Part shown: positions 27,512 through 36,237 of the stretch, piece after piece | Position numbering within the stretch: position 1 is the stretch's first letter | Layout: every line of letters starts with the position of its first letter | Source: Paraglaciecola sp. | GTDB taxonomy: Bacteria > Pseudomonadota > Gammaproteobacteria > Enterobacterales > Alteromonadaceae | Reading direction: 5' to 3' | NCBI RefSeq assembly: GCF_030730205.1 | Contig: NZ_JANQVQ010000125.1 | Coordinates: forward strand, 1-64,000 | Length of the DNA: 64,000 nt | Made by a program: the position numbers and the translations under genes | The notes under the pieces: model-generated | What the model was told of the DNA's origin: nothing | The model's database searches: none | Seen by the model: only the letters and a program-made list of their open reading frames with translations

Positions 27512-28141
27512 TCATCCGGCAATTAACCAAAGACCCACTCCAATTAATAGCGCCCCAGCGATTCGGTTTAACCATCGAATATTGTCGCCGCGATTGAGAA
27601 ATAAACGTAATGATTTACCGCCGCTGGCGTAGGCAGTCATACACAAAAATTCACTGCACATAATGATGCCAACAAATACGCCTAACTGAATACTAATTGG
27701 CTTATCAAGGCTCAAAAATGGCGGTAGCAAAGAAATCATAAACGCCCAACCTTTGGGATTCGCGATGGCTGTAATAAAGCCTTGGGAGACCAACGCCAGA
27801 TTGCTCGGTGGTTTGTGCATATACTCATTGGTAATAGGCTGAGCTTTTGCGCGCCACATCATCACTCCCACATAGGCTAAATAGCCCCCACCAGCCCATT
27901 TGAATAGCGTAAATATTTGCGGGAAGTTTAGCATTAATGTAGCGACCCCCATTACTGCAGCAATTGCGACTAACGCGACACCAACAACCTCACCGAGCAT
28001 CATCCACAACGTTCGACGCATGCCAACACTCATGCCCAGGGTCATGGCTAAGGTCATGCATAAGCCCGGAGTGATAGAGACAAAAAAGAAGGTAGGAATG
28101 AAGACCGCGAGAATAGACCAATCAGGCATAAAACATAACAC
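27512..28141 (-). CDS. LysE/RhtB-type amino-acid exporter
   Basis: This 209-residue integral membrane protein has about six helices and the family start SITPGLCMTLAM plus GFITAIANPKGWAFM, which are LysE/RhtB signatures. It would export amino acids or related metabolites from the cytoplasm; the substrate cannot be assigned. The ATG at 28141 has no clear ribosome-binding site; an in-frame ATG at 28129 (four residues in) is an alternative. No regulator gene is adjacent. Confidence 0.88.
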   Translation of the reverse strand: MLCFMPDWSILAVFIPTFFFVSITPGLCMTLAMTLGMSVGMRRTLWMMLGEVVGVALVAIAAVMGVATLMLNFPQIFTLFKWAGGGYLAYVGVMMWRAKAQPITNEYMHKPPSNLALVSQGFITAIANPKGWAFMISLLPPFLSLDKPISIQLGVFVGIIMCSEFLCMTAYASGGKSLRLFLNRGDNIRWLNRIAGALLIGVGLWLIAG

Positions 28142-28189
28142 TGCAGAGAAAGTAGCGCTTAAGTTTACTGGATTATTTAGCGGAATCTA

Positions 28190-28225
28190 GAAAAAAGAGC
28201 AAGGAGTTTGCCTTATGCAAACTCC
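28190..28225 (-). terminator. intrinsic terminator after the GH15-like gene
   Basis: On the minus strand a perfect 9-base stem GGAGTTTGC/GCAAACTCC with a 5-base loop (28203-28225) is followed by TTGCTCTTTTTT. It lies about 40 bases after the stop of the gene starting at 31494. Confidence 0.75.
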
Positions 28226-28263
28226 CACAATACATCCACTACAGATAGTGTTTTCCATCTGGC

Positions 28264-31200
28264 TTAAGCTATTGGTTCACACTCATCTGATTGCTCCATC
28301 ATATCAAGCCCACCGGTACGCACAGTAAGCAAATTACTTAAAGCTGAGACAATAAACGCACTGGTTTCTAAGGGGGATAGCGCATAGAAACATTCCCATG
28401 CGTGGCTCTTATATTCAGTATAGTTAGACGCCCTTTCAGGATATTGTTTTAAATAGGCTAAGTTAACAGCATGGCCAATTGCCACATCCACCACGATGGC
28501 TTCATCCACAATTAAGCTTGGATTTTGCGCAAAGAAGCTGGCGACTGCGGTAAGCGCTTCAATGGTCAATTGACGATATTCTGCAGCTTGGATATTGTTC
28601 AGCATGTGCTCAGTCAACAAAGCAAAAGCGGCTTCACCTGGAGTCATATCACTCAAGACTATACTGCTGTGAATACGGTTGCGTTTGTCCATTTTATTGC
28701 CAATCACCAAGCCTGTTGTATGGTGCAGTATCAACCATATTTGCTCGTTAAATGCAGCCGAACGGCGGTCAATAATACCTTGGTGTTGGCGCCATGCTAA
28801 CCATCCGTCAACCGGTGTCACAAGTCGCTCTAGGCCTAAATTTTGTTGCCAATGTAGGGTGTCAGAGCTGCCTTTAGCGTGTAATTGCTCCATTTTTTGC
28901 GGTAGGTCAGCCAATGATTGGTAATTTTCTAACACCGCCTCTAGACGCTCTTGAATCACCGAAGGTGGCATGGCCATTAAACATTCATAGGCTTCATCAG
29001 GTGCCATATCATCAGCGCGAGCAATTTGACTGGTGAGCAGCATAATTAAATGACTGACCCGAATAGTCAGTAATTCACTGAATAGCTCAGGACGAGCTTT
29101 AATTAATAATCCCAAACACAACAATACTTCTTGAGTTAAAATTTGGTCTCGGGCGTCTTCACGGCAATAGGTTTGAATTTTGGTAAGTAATTCATCATCT
29201 TGCAGCGGGCGAGAAATGAGAGAATCGTCACTATAGGAACGTCCTACCTGAATAATTTTTTGTGCTACCAGCAAGGCACTCACGGCTAAACCTAGATCAC
29301 CATCTGATTTCCCTAACAGACCAGAAGCAGCACGCAGTACAGACCAGACTCGTAAACGACCTGCTTGACAATATACTTCTTCAATCAAATCACGTAATGA
29401 ATACACTCCGCCGTCAATATCAACCAAAGCATCTAAATTTTGTAACTTAACCAAGGCTGAGAGCAAAGCAATTTGTTCAAAGATGTTATTGGCTTGGGCT
29501 AAACGCCCGATTAAAACCTGCGACTCACTGCACAAATCGATCTCAAGTGCTTGACTGGGTGACAAGGGACTATGCTTAGCACTAACATTGAGCCTACATG
29601 ACGTGGCCAACATCTGCTCTAGGGGCATATCAGGCAAACTAAAGCCATGTAAATTACCAATTCGCTCTACGCTTGCGGTAGCAGAAAGTTGTGCCATTTT
29701 GCCATGTTTGACCGCTATACCATCAACCTCACCGCCTTCGACTTGTTTCATCAATTCGAAAAACGTCGTTCGGTCGGCATCAAGCAAGTTTTTAGTTAAT
29801 AGCACCGTGACAGTGGGACGGCCCAACTCAGTCCAATTTCGCTGCAAGTAACGTAATTCACTTTTAAACCGGCGCACTAAAAAGTCGATATCGTAACTGA
29901 GGAAAAAAGCTTGCTGCATAAAAGAAGGGGTCAGACACACCACTCGCGACTTTTCTAACATGTAAATACGGCTAGTGGTTAAACTCTTAGGTACGCGATA
30001 GGTCCGTCCCGATAACCCCAGGCTGTCACAACGCCCCACTTGAGAGTGTACGTTGGCAATATCTTCTGGTCGACAGACTTGAACAGGGGCAATATCACTG
30101 AGCGTTTCCGTACTCACTCCAAAGGTGGCTAACTCTTCCTGCAACGCTTGGTCTTCAGCCAAAAATATAAGCTGCACCACTGGTTGTTTTAAAGGTTGAG
30201 CATGACGACGTCCTAAGGGGTCTAAATCGCCAGGTCGTAACAAGCCGTCTTCTAGCATCGCCCCCAATAAAAACAGGCTTTGCGCCCATACCAAGGGGAC
30301 GTTTTCGTTTGGCAATCGGTCTTGTGAGCCAGGATTTTTCTTTTCAAGCTCTATGGATTCTAGTGGGACATAATACAGTTCTGGTAATAGCAGGTAACCA
30401 TCCTGTTCAACTAACACAGCGTCTAAACGCGCTCGGTAGTGATCAATTTGAGTGCGGTCTTCACGGAATATCGCATCAAGATAAAGATAGGCATAAAATA
30501 AGGGCCACTCTGACTCTATGTGTTCAAACTGCTTTAATTCTTGTTCTTCATAATGCAGGCGGGCTTCGTCTTCCAATTCGGTTTGGTGGCCGTCACGTAA
30601 AAAGCGCTTTAAGCCATAACGGCCTTCTAACTTGCTAATAATATCGTTACGCACTTTATTGGCAAGCTCAGAGTCAGGAACGGTAAAGGCCGGAAATCCA
30701 ATAACACTGAGTAATGCAGCGTCAATTTCTTTGGTATTTGACTCTCTGGGTAACATGGCGGTTAGCGTAATGTTTGCCTGAGCAATGTTGTCAGGAATAA
30801 CATGGAGTACTGAGCTTTGTGAGCCTTTAGCGCCAAACAAATTAAAGCCTGATAAAGCCTCAAGTGCTGCTTTTGCCATCCCTAATGAACTGGCATTTAA
30901 TTCGACACTACCGCTATTAGATTTAGCGCCACGCTCCCAAATACCGTAATCTGGGGTGCGGTACGCCCGTTCGATGTAATAGACCAAATTCTGCACAAAG
31001 CAGACTTCTTCATCAGTCCAAATAATATTCAAGCCAGAGGTGATCATTTGGGTCATCATCAACAAAAACACGGATGTCGCATCTATTTGTAAATGGCCCC
31101 ACTCATCGTCTGCCACCACATTTTCACCGGTGGCGGTGTCGTATTTAGCATGCAATGAATCGAGCGGGCTACGACTTTTTTTAAAGGCCTCTACTTTTGC

Positions 31201-31494
31201 TGATTGACTCATCATTGAACGTAACAAGCCGCGCATCAGCTTAACGGTGCGCTGCTCGAGTTCAACGCCTCGTCCGCCATCATTATCAAGCTGGCGGTAG
31301 GCTAAGGCTAAACCCCATACAGCCAATATACTGTATACATTATCTCTGACCCACGCGTCTTGGTAATTACCGTGATTAGTTATGGCGGTACTGGCTGGCA
31401 ACAACCCTGATATAGGGTGCTGTTTGTCGATAATGACCGATTTGATCTGCCTGTAATACGCATCTAGGCTGGTTGTTAATTCTATGTCTCGCAT
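28264..31494 (-). CDS. GH15/phosphorylase-kinase-alpha-like protein (1076 aa)
   Basis: The N-terminal 400 residues have the (alpha/alpha)6 glucoamylase pattern: YQDAWVRDNVYSILAVWGLA (about 44-64) and ENVPLVWAQSLFLLGAML. The long helical C-terminal part resembles the alpha/beta regulatory subunits of phosphorylase kinase. No signal peptide is seen, so it is cytoplasmic. Bacterial members are poorly understood; a role in glycogen or glucan sensing or turnover is inference. No glycogen genes are nearby. AGGA lies eight bases before the ATG. Its own terminator follows, so it is monocistronic. Confidence 0.8.
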   Translation of the reverse strand: MRDIELTTSLDAYYRQIKSVIIDKQHPISGLLPASTAITNHGNYQDAWVRDNVYSILAVWGLALAYRQLDNDGGRGVELEQRTVKLMRGLLRSMMSQSAKVEAFKKSRSPLDSLHAKYDTATGENVVADDEWGHLQIDATSVFLLMMTQMITSGLNIIWTDEEVCFVQNLVYYIERAYRTPDYGIWERGAKSNSGSVELNASSLGMAKAALEALSGFNLFGAKGSQSSVLHVIPDNIAQANITLTAMLPRESNTKEIDAALLSVIGFPAFTVPDSELANKVRNDIISKLEGRYGLKRFLRDGHQTELEDEARLHYEEQELKQFEHIESEWPLFYAYLYLDAIFREDRTQIDHYRARLDAVLVEQDGYLLLPELYYVPLESIELEKKNPGSQDRLPNENVPLVWAQSLFLLGAMLEDGLLRPGDLDPLGRRHAQPLKQPVVQLIFLAEDQALQEELATFGVSTETLSDIAPVQVCRPEDIANVHSQVGRCDSLGLSGRTYRVPKSLTTSRIYMLEKSRVVCLTPSFMQQAFFLSYDIDFLVRRFKSELRYLQRNWTELGRPTVTVLLTKNLLDADRTTFFELMKQVEGGEVDGIAVKHGKMAQLSATASVERIGNLHGFSLPDMPLEQMLATSCRLNVSAKHSPLSPSQALEIDLCSESQVLIGRLAQANNIFEQIALLSALVKLQNLDALVDIDGGVYSLRDLIEEVYCQAGRLRVWSVLRAASGLLGKSDGDLGLAVSALLVAQKIIQVGRSYSDDSLISRPLQDDELLTKIQTYCREDARDQILTQEVLLCLGLLIKARPELFSELLTIRVSHLIMLLTSQIARADDMAPDEAYECLMAMPPSVIQERLEAVLENYQSLADLPQKMEQLHAKGSSDTLHWQQNLGLERLVTPVDGWLAWRQHQGIIDRRSAAFNEQIWLILHHTTGLVIGNKMDKRNRIHSSIVLSDMTPGEAAFALLTEHMLNNIQAAEYRQLTIEALTAVASFFAQNPSLIVDEAIVVDVAIGHAVNLAYLKQYPERASNYTEYKSHAWECFYALSPLETSAFIVSALSNLLTVRTGGLDMMEQSDECEPIA

Positions 31495-31556
31495 AATTTA
31501 TCCTGTTTACTAGCAAATGGGATGCAAGAAAAAAGTGGCATCCGAAGAGTGTGTTA

Positions 31557-31570
31557 TCACAAGTTTGTGA
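31557..31570. promoter_or_regulatory. palindromic operator candidate TCACAA-GT-TTGTGA
   Basis: A perfect 6+6 inverted repeat with a two-base centre, about 65 bases before the GH15-like start. The halves are the inverse order of a CRP site (which is TGTGA-N6-TCACA), so CRP is not suggested. A LacI- or GntR-type repressor site is possible. Confidence 0.3.
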
Positions 31571-31906
31571 CAGAGCTTACTTTGTTGAAAAATCACCTAA
31601 ATCTAAAATGGGTTCAGCAAAGTACGCGCCACTTAGTCCCATTAATTAAAAATAAAAACGGGCTTTGTAAAATTCCATGTAATTGGCCAATTTAATTTCA
31701 ATTTTTGTATATCTGGAGCGGATAATAGCAAAAAGAATAACTTAATCGTATAAGTTAATATAAGTAAAACCTATATTTTTGAGCAACAAGCCTGATATCT
31801 GCACACTTTGAGGGCATAAATAAGCTCCGTTTATTCTAGGTGGATTTCATGAGGTAAGTAAGCAGAGGAACAGGCGTTAAATAGCATTACTGGTGGGCGC
31901 TGAACG

Positions 31907-31998
31907 AAAAAGTGACAAACGCAGGGGTAAAATATCCCCGCAACTAGCCTAAGCATAACAAAGTAATATGCAGGTTTGCCTAGGCGAGCGGGGTAATA
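31907..31998. repeat. intergenic element copy B with hairpin potential
   Basis: It starts with AAAAAGTGACAAACGCAG (31907-31924), as in copy A. It then has GC-A-GGGG ... CCCCGC (31921-31941), able to form a stem, TAGCCTAA (31945-31952), GCATA/TATGC (31953-31971), and ends with GAGCGGGGTAATAAT (31985-31999). On the minus strand it would lie downstream of the outer-membrane protein gene and end in a T-run, so a terminator role is one option; a small structured RNA is another. Confidence 0.4.
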
Positions 31999-32012
31999 AT
32001 ATGTGTTAAAAT

Positions 32013-32804
32013 TTATAACTTTTTGCTGATCCTGAAACGCAGATCCGTATCTGCTGCTTTATCTGTAATACCAAATAAAACCCCAGCAAACACTTGCCAA
32101 CCCTCTTTACCTACTGCTCTTTGAAAGAATGGACCTATAGCGTGATTTTGATCTTTAAAATCTTGGATATCAGAGGTTCTACCGTAACTATTGTAGAGCT
32201 CGACCCCGATATCCCCGTAATTGGATTTCTTCCATACACTGCCCCTTGTAGCAAGGCCCACACCGTCAGCTGCATTTGAGCCAAATTGCACGCTCGTCAT
32301 CGCAACAAGTCGAGCATTCCAATTATCTTGTAATTTAAACTGATGCATCCAGTTCACCCCAAACTGATCCGCCCGTCCAGCATCACGGTAGCGTAAATCA
32401 AAACGCAAACCGGTTTTGTAGGTGTCGGTACCTTGCAACTCCCACGTTAACTCACCTTGAATAAAGTCAAAATCGTTGTCTGATCGAGCAGTTTTGCGCG
32501 CTTGAGCCAAAATGCGCCACTGAAAATCACCGTTGATGGCTTGCTGGTAGTGGATCCTATGGGCAAAACCAACTTCGCCCGCAGCATTGTCAGGGTCGAT
32601 ACCGATACGATATTCAAACGAACGGTGGCCGTCGTTGACTACAGGTCCAAAAACGCCCCCAGTGTTGTCAGCTAAAGCAGAAAAGAAAAACAGACTTAGA
32701 AATAAGCCCAACAGCATTTGAGCCAGTTTGTTGATATTAAGCATAGAAATATTCTTTGCAGTACAACAGGTATTACCCTCTACAGTTAATTTATTTACGC
32801 TCAT
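32013..32804 (-). CDS. outer-membrane protein of unknown type
   Basis: From the ATG at 32804, supported by AGAGG seven bases upstream, it has 263 residues. A signal-like hydrophobic stretch ends near FFSALADN. The mature part has repeated beta-strand segments (FQWRILAQARK, FIQGELTWELQ, YKTGLRFDLRYR, WNARLVAMTSVQFG), as expected for an outer-membrane barrel. The n-region before the signal is long; a start at 32744 would give a normal signal peptide but has a weaker site. The start is therefore uncertain. The family is not recognised. Confidence 0.7.
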   Translation of the reverse strand: MSVNKLTVEGNTCCTAKNISMLNINKLAQMLLGLFLSLFFFSALADNTGGVFGPVVNDGHRSFEYRIGIDPDNAAGEVGFAHRIHYQQAINGDFQWRILAQARKTARSDNDFDFIQGELTWELQGTDTYKTGLRFDLRYRDAGRADQFGVNWMHQFKLQDNWNARLVAMTSVQFGSNAADGVGLATRGSVWKKSNYGDIGVELYNSYGRTSDIQDFKDQNHAIGPFFQRAVGKEGWQVFAGVLFGITDKAADTDLRFRISKKL

Positions 32805-32822
32805 TACACTACCTCTACTCAC

Positions 32823-33150
32823 AGAATTACCAAAAGAATTTGCAGCTTAGTACAATAAATCAAGTGACGCTAGCAACAGAAATAAAGCGCTCAATAAAGT
32901 CTGTTTATTGTGTTTTTAGCTTTTATGTTCGTTGCAATTTTTGAATTATTAACATATACCAAGTGTTGAAAAACACTTCGTTGCCGATACAAAGATATTC
33001 AACTTGATCGTATTTTGCATCATTTAGAATACGCTCAATTCGCAGTAACGAGGACACAACGAAGGGACTTGGACAATGCTACTTTTGCTAAATATCACAC
33101 TGGCAAGATTATAAAATTTACCAATTATACCGATGTAAGGGGCTGTATCC
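32823..33150. promoter_or_regulatory. divergent region with a GAAA-loop hairpin
   Basis: No gene is seen. A perfect 7-base stem AAGTGTT/AACACTT with a GAAA loop lies at 32961-32978, about 170 bases before the chemoreceptor start. It is not followed by a T-run. Both the outer-membrane protein and the chemoreceptor begin in this gap. Confidence 0.35.
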
Positions 33151-34791
33151 GTGAATATCAACGATTTATCCATCCGCTATAAGTTTGCTATACCCTTGTT
33201 AGCCATTACGTTTATGCTAGTGCTTATCAGTGGTTTGAGCCTGTGGTCAAACAGCAATTTAACGCAAAATACGGAGCGACTTTCTGGTACCTTTATTAAT
33301 TCTATTGAAGCAGCGTTAAACGCAGACAGAGATCTTTATCAAGCCTTAACCGCCAGTCAAAACTATTTGATGAAGAAAAATCATGGGCAAATTGACACCG
33401 CTGATGATTTGCAAGATTTTAATGACAATGCGAAACAAGCTTTAGATCGGATGAATAAAACCAGAAGCTTGTTAAAGGACTACCCGCAGATAGAACAATC
33501 AATTACCTCGTTTGAAAGTGATTACAACCGTTGGCTAACATCAGCAAAAAGTGTGTTTACTTTGGCTGATCAGGGGCAGCTTAAAGAAGCGTCAAACAAG
33601 CTTAGTAATGAAGTGATGGCGGATTTTGAGCGACTCAGAGAAAACTACGATGTGATGGGGAGCAAAGCCAAAGAAGTCGCTGATCTAATCACTGAAGAGG
33701 CCAAACAGGCAAGTTCAAATCAGCAAATAATCCTCAATCTTCTTATTTTAATATCATTGATTGTTTGTGTAACCAGTGTGGTTATTGGTCCGAGATTGGT
33801 TACAACACGTGTAAGTGAACTGAATAACGTGATTAAAACCATCAGTGAAGGTGAAGGGGATTTGCGCTCACGTCTAGACGCAAAAGGTAAAGATGAATTG
33901 GCTACGTTAGCGGGCACATTTAACGGAATGATGTCTAAGCTACAAGCCTTAATTGTTGATGTCAAAGATGATGCTGTAACCCTCAATCAAACCGTCAAAG
34001 ACTTAGATAGTTCAGCTAAACAAAACCAATCGATATCGCAAGAGCAATCAATTAACTTGCATCAGATTTCAGACGCCCTTAATCAGATGGGCCAAGCAAT
34101 CCACGAAATAGCCCGAAGTTCACAAACGGCACAAACTGAAACAGAAGCCGTGAAACAAAATACGATTGCATCAACAAAAGTGGTGGATGAATCGGTAGCG
34201 ACTATTACGCAGCTATCTAAGGCAATCTCTCATGCTAAAGAAGTTATTGCTAAACTTGCTACTGAATCGAATCAAATTGTTAAGGTGTTAGATGTTATTC
34301 GCTCTATTGCTGACCAAACTAATTTGCTTGCACTTAATGCTGCAATTGAGGCTGCTAGAGCCGGCGAACAGGGCCGAGGTTTTGCGGTAGTGGCAGATGA
34401 AGTACGTACCTTGGCAAGCCGCACACAAAAATCAACCGAAGACATTCAAAAAATGATTGCTGGTTTAGAAAAAGGCGTAGAAGAAGCGGTGACTGCCATT
34501 ACCAGTGGCGCATCTCAAGTAGAGGGCGTGGTAGACATGTCGCAAAAGCTGCACGACGCCTTAGAAATAGTAACGGTCTCAGTCACTACAACAACCGGCA
34601 TTATTTTCCAGATAGCAACGGCTACCGAGGAACAAAGTGAGGTGGTGGATGACATCAACCGCACGATTGGTTTGTTAAATGGTTTATCAGAAAAAAGTAA
34701 CGATGTGGTTAAACAAACAAATTCTGTTGCGTCCAATATTTCGAAGCTTGCTCATGGTTTAAATAATAATGTAGGGCGGTTCAAGGTTTAG
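33151..34791 (+). CDS. methyl-accepting chemotaxis protein
   Basis: This 546-residue receptor starts at GTG with AAGGGG eight bases upstream. It has a first membrane helix (about 12-32), a periplasmic four-helix sensor (about 33-190), a second helix (about 191-212), a HAMP segment with ISEGEGDLRSRL, then the long cytoplasmic coiled coil with the signalling tip NLLALNAAIEAARAGEQGRG. It should signal through CheW/CheA, encoded elsewhere. The ligand cannot be read from sequence; the neighbouring periplasmic binding protein gene could be a partner but is on the other strand. Confidence 0.93.
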   Translation: MNINDLSIRYKFAIPLLAITFMLVLISGLSLWSNSNLTQNTERLSGTFINSIEAALNADRDLYQALTASQNYLMKKNHGQIDTADDLQDFNDNAKQALDRMNKTRSLLKDYPQIEQSITSFESDYNRWLTSAKSVFTLADQGQLKEASNKLSNEVMADFERLRENYDVMGSKAKEVADLITEEAKQASSNQQIILNLLILISLIVCVTSVVIGPRLVTTRVSELNNVIKTISEGEGDLRSRLDAKGKDELATLAGTFNGMMSKLQALIVDVKDDAVTLNQTVKDLDSSAKQNQSISQEQSINLHQISDALNQMGQAIHEIARSSQTAQTETEAVKQNTIASTKVVDESVATITQLSKAISHAKEVIAKLATESNQIVKVLDVIRSIADQTNLLALNAAIEAARAGEQGRGFAVVADEVRTLASRTQKSTEDIQKMIAGLEKGVEEAVTAITSGASQVEGVVDMSQKLHDALEIVTVSVTTTTGIIFQIATATEEQSEVVDDINRTIGLLNGLSEKSNDVVKQTNSVASNISKLAHGLNNNVGRFKV

Positions 34792-34811
34792 ATTTAACGC
34801 AAAAGGACAAG

Positions 34812-35588
34812 TCAAAAAACAAGGATGTTGTTACGTATTTCACTGGTCATATTGTATTTTTGAGCCAACTTAGTTTGCCACTGCTCTGAAATATTTTGCA
34901 GTTCACCATTTTTAGAAATCGTTTTAAAGGCTTGTTGCCAGTTTTTCACCAAGGTTGGATTAGAATATTTTGACATCACAATATACACCGGAGCCATATT
35001 AACCGTGTAAACAGGTGTGAAATCCCCCAGCCTAAATCCTAACGTATTTGCATGGAATCGTAAGCCTTGCTCATCATAGACAATGGCATTTACTCGCCCT
35101 AGCTTAAGCATTTGAATATTTTGTTTGTGCAAGGTCACGGAGTTTAAATTTTTGAAATGACGATTAATTAACCACTCTTCTCTGACGTCACCTCGCACCA
35201 CACCGATATTTGCCAAGACTTTAAGATCGTCAAGTGTGTCGATATTCATTGCAACACCACTTAAGGCATAGACTTGCCATTTTTTGACCATAACTTGGGC
35301 GAGCCAAAAATAGTGATGCTCACGGGAAGGTGTTCTAGAAATACCGATTAAGATCACGTTGGGTTCACGTGCCATGATAGTGAGCGCCCGCCCTTCAGGA
35401 ATAAAGAGGATTGGGGTGTTGTTACTCAATTCTTTTTGCATGGCTTTTACAATCGCCAGCACGTAACCATCTTGCTGCTCATATTGATTGATGTAAGCGG
35501 CTGGTGGCTCATCTACAGCGTATATTCTTAACTCTTGTGCCGTAGGACTTGAAAAATGAAAGAACAGAACAAAAAGTAAATATCTCAA
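34812..35588 (-). CDS. family-3 type periplasmic substrate-binding protein
   Basis: This 258-residue protein has a short signal peptide and the bacterial extracellular solute-binding family 3 layout, with IYAVDEPPAAYINQ at the start of the mature part, LANIGVVRGDVREE in the middle and NWQQAFKTISKNGELQNISEQW at the end. Family 3 mostly binds amino acids. No permease or ATPase gene is next to it, so it may be an orphan sensor-type protein. It ends 20 bases from the chemoreceptor's convergent stop. Confidence 0.82.
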   Translation of the reverse strand: MRYLLFVLFFHFSSPTAQELRIYAVDEPPAAYINQYEQQDGYVLAIVKAMQKELSNNTPILFIPEGRALTIMAREPNVILIGISRTPSREHHYFWLAQVMVKKWQVYALSGVAMNIDTLDDLKVLANIGVVRGDVREEWLINRHFKNLNSVTLHKQNIQMLKLGRVNAIVYDEQGLRFHANTLGFRLGDFTPVYTVNMAPVYIVMSKYSNPTLVKNWQQAFKTISKNGELQNISEQWQTKLAQKYNMTSEIRNNILVF

Positions 35589-35642
35589 AGGTTCGCTCCA
35601 GAGCTGAGATTTACTTTTAAATGTAGAAGTATTGCGGAAGTA

Positions 35643-35682
35643 TTAAAAGCCAAACAGACATTTTTATGCCTGCTTGGCTTTA
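35643..35682 (-). terminator. terminator of the ydbH-ynbE-ydbL operon
   Basis: On the plus strand the two arms have two A.C mismatches; on the minus strand these become G.U pairs, giving a continuous 15-base stem with an A-rich loop, followed by TTTTAAT. The structure is therefore shaped for minus-strand RNA. It lies 27 bases after the ydbL stop. Confidence 0.7.
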
Positions 35683-35707
35683 TTTAAACGTTACCAATAT
35701 CTCGCTT

Positions 35708-36034
35708 TTATTTTTTCTGCCATGAGCCATTCACCCATAGATAGTGGCCAGACAGCGTTTTTGCGTACGCTTTTTGAGCTGCCAGTTTTTCTACCTGTTC
35801 TAAGGTAATATTATTTTTTGCCGCGAGATCTACATAAATATCTCGGCGTTTCTGATTGACTTCGTTGACTAAGGCTTGCGCGTCAGCTTGCGCTACAACA
35901 ACACCTAAATAGCCATTATCTTTCTCTCCTACCAAGCCTTGCTGCTTAGCATCATCTAGTTCTAAAGCAAAGGTTAAACTGCTAAAACATAAACTGATAA
36001 TAAGTAGAATTTGACGGTAAAAATTTATTTTCAT
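35708..36034 (-). CDS. ydbL: YdbL family periplasmic protein (DUF1318)
   Basis: This 108-residue protein has a signal peptide ending near TFALE and a mature domain with GEKDNGYLGV, VNQKRRDIYVDLAAKNN and ends with VNGSWQKK, all typical of YdbL/DUF1318. It follows ynbE by 23 bases in the order found in E. coli. The family acts with YdbH and YnbE in the envelope, where it is thought to help assemble their bridge; this comes from family knowledge. Confidence 0.9.
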   Translation of the reverse strand: MKINFYRQILLIISLCFSSLTFALELDDAKQQGLVGEKDNGYLGVVVAQADAQALVNEVNQKRRDIYVDLAAKNNITLEQVEKLAAQKAYAKTLSGHYLWVNGSWQKK

Positions 36035-36057
36035 TGAAACGACTCCACGGCTAAGTA

Positions 36058-36237
36058 TTAAAATAAGTTACTGTCTTCGCTAAAGACATTATCAAGTTCT
36101 TTGTCAACTTTGACCCTGATTTCGTGGTCAATTTTAACGTTAATATTTATAGTAATTGGCTCTTTGGTTTCTACTTGAACGGTGTGAGTACAAGCGACTA
36201 TGAGCATACTTAATGGGACTACTATCATCTTTTTCAC
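36058..36237 (-). CDS. ynbE: YnbE family lipoprotein (short gene)
   Basis: This gene encodes only 59 residues. The start GTG at 36237 overlaps the ydbH stop (GTGA) and has AAGGAGG six bases upstream, a near-perfect site; an in-frame ATG at 36228 would be 15 bases from it and is less likely. The lipobox is LIVAC, then a segment EPITININVKIDHEIRVKV typical of YnbE. It should be an outer-membrane lipoprotein that stacks with the YdbH C-terminus. Confidence 0.9.
   Translation of the reverse strand: MKKMIVVPLSMLIVACTHTVQVETKEPITININVKIDHEIRVKVDKELDNVFSEDSNLF

Larger units (their letters stand above)
31495..32012. promoter_or_regulatory. 518-base region upstream of the GH15-like gene
   Basis: No gene is visible. 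Going upstream of the minus-strand start, it holds GGATGC/GCATCC (31520-31543), a stem around an A-rich loop, then a palindrome TCACAA-GT-TTGTGA (31557-31570), a good operator candidate. The 31907-31998 part has the shared intergenic element. The rest is AT-rich. No promoter boxes are certain. Confidence 0.4.

Noticed and set aside
31907-31998. c-di-GMP-I (GEMM) riboswitch
   Set aside because: GCCTAA and a late GCGGGGT block are reminiscent of the family, but the GNRA loop and the conserved binding-core segments are absent, so I only report a structured element.
32983-32990. sigma-28 -10 box (GCCGATAC) for the chemoreceptor gene
   Set aside because: No matching TAAA-type -35 at the right distance; single-box matches are common by chance.
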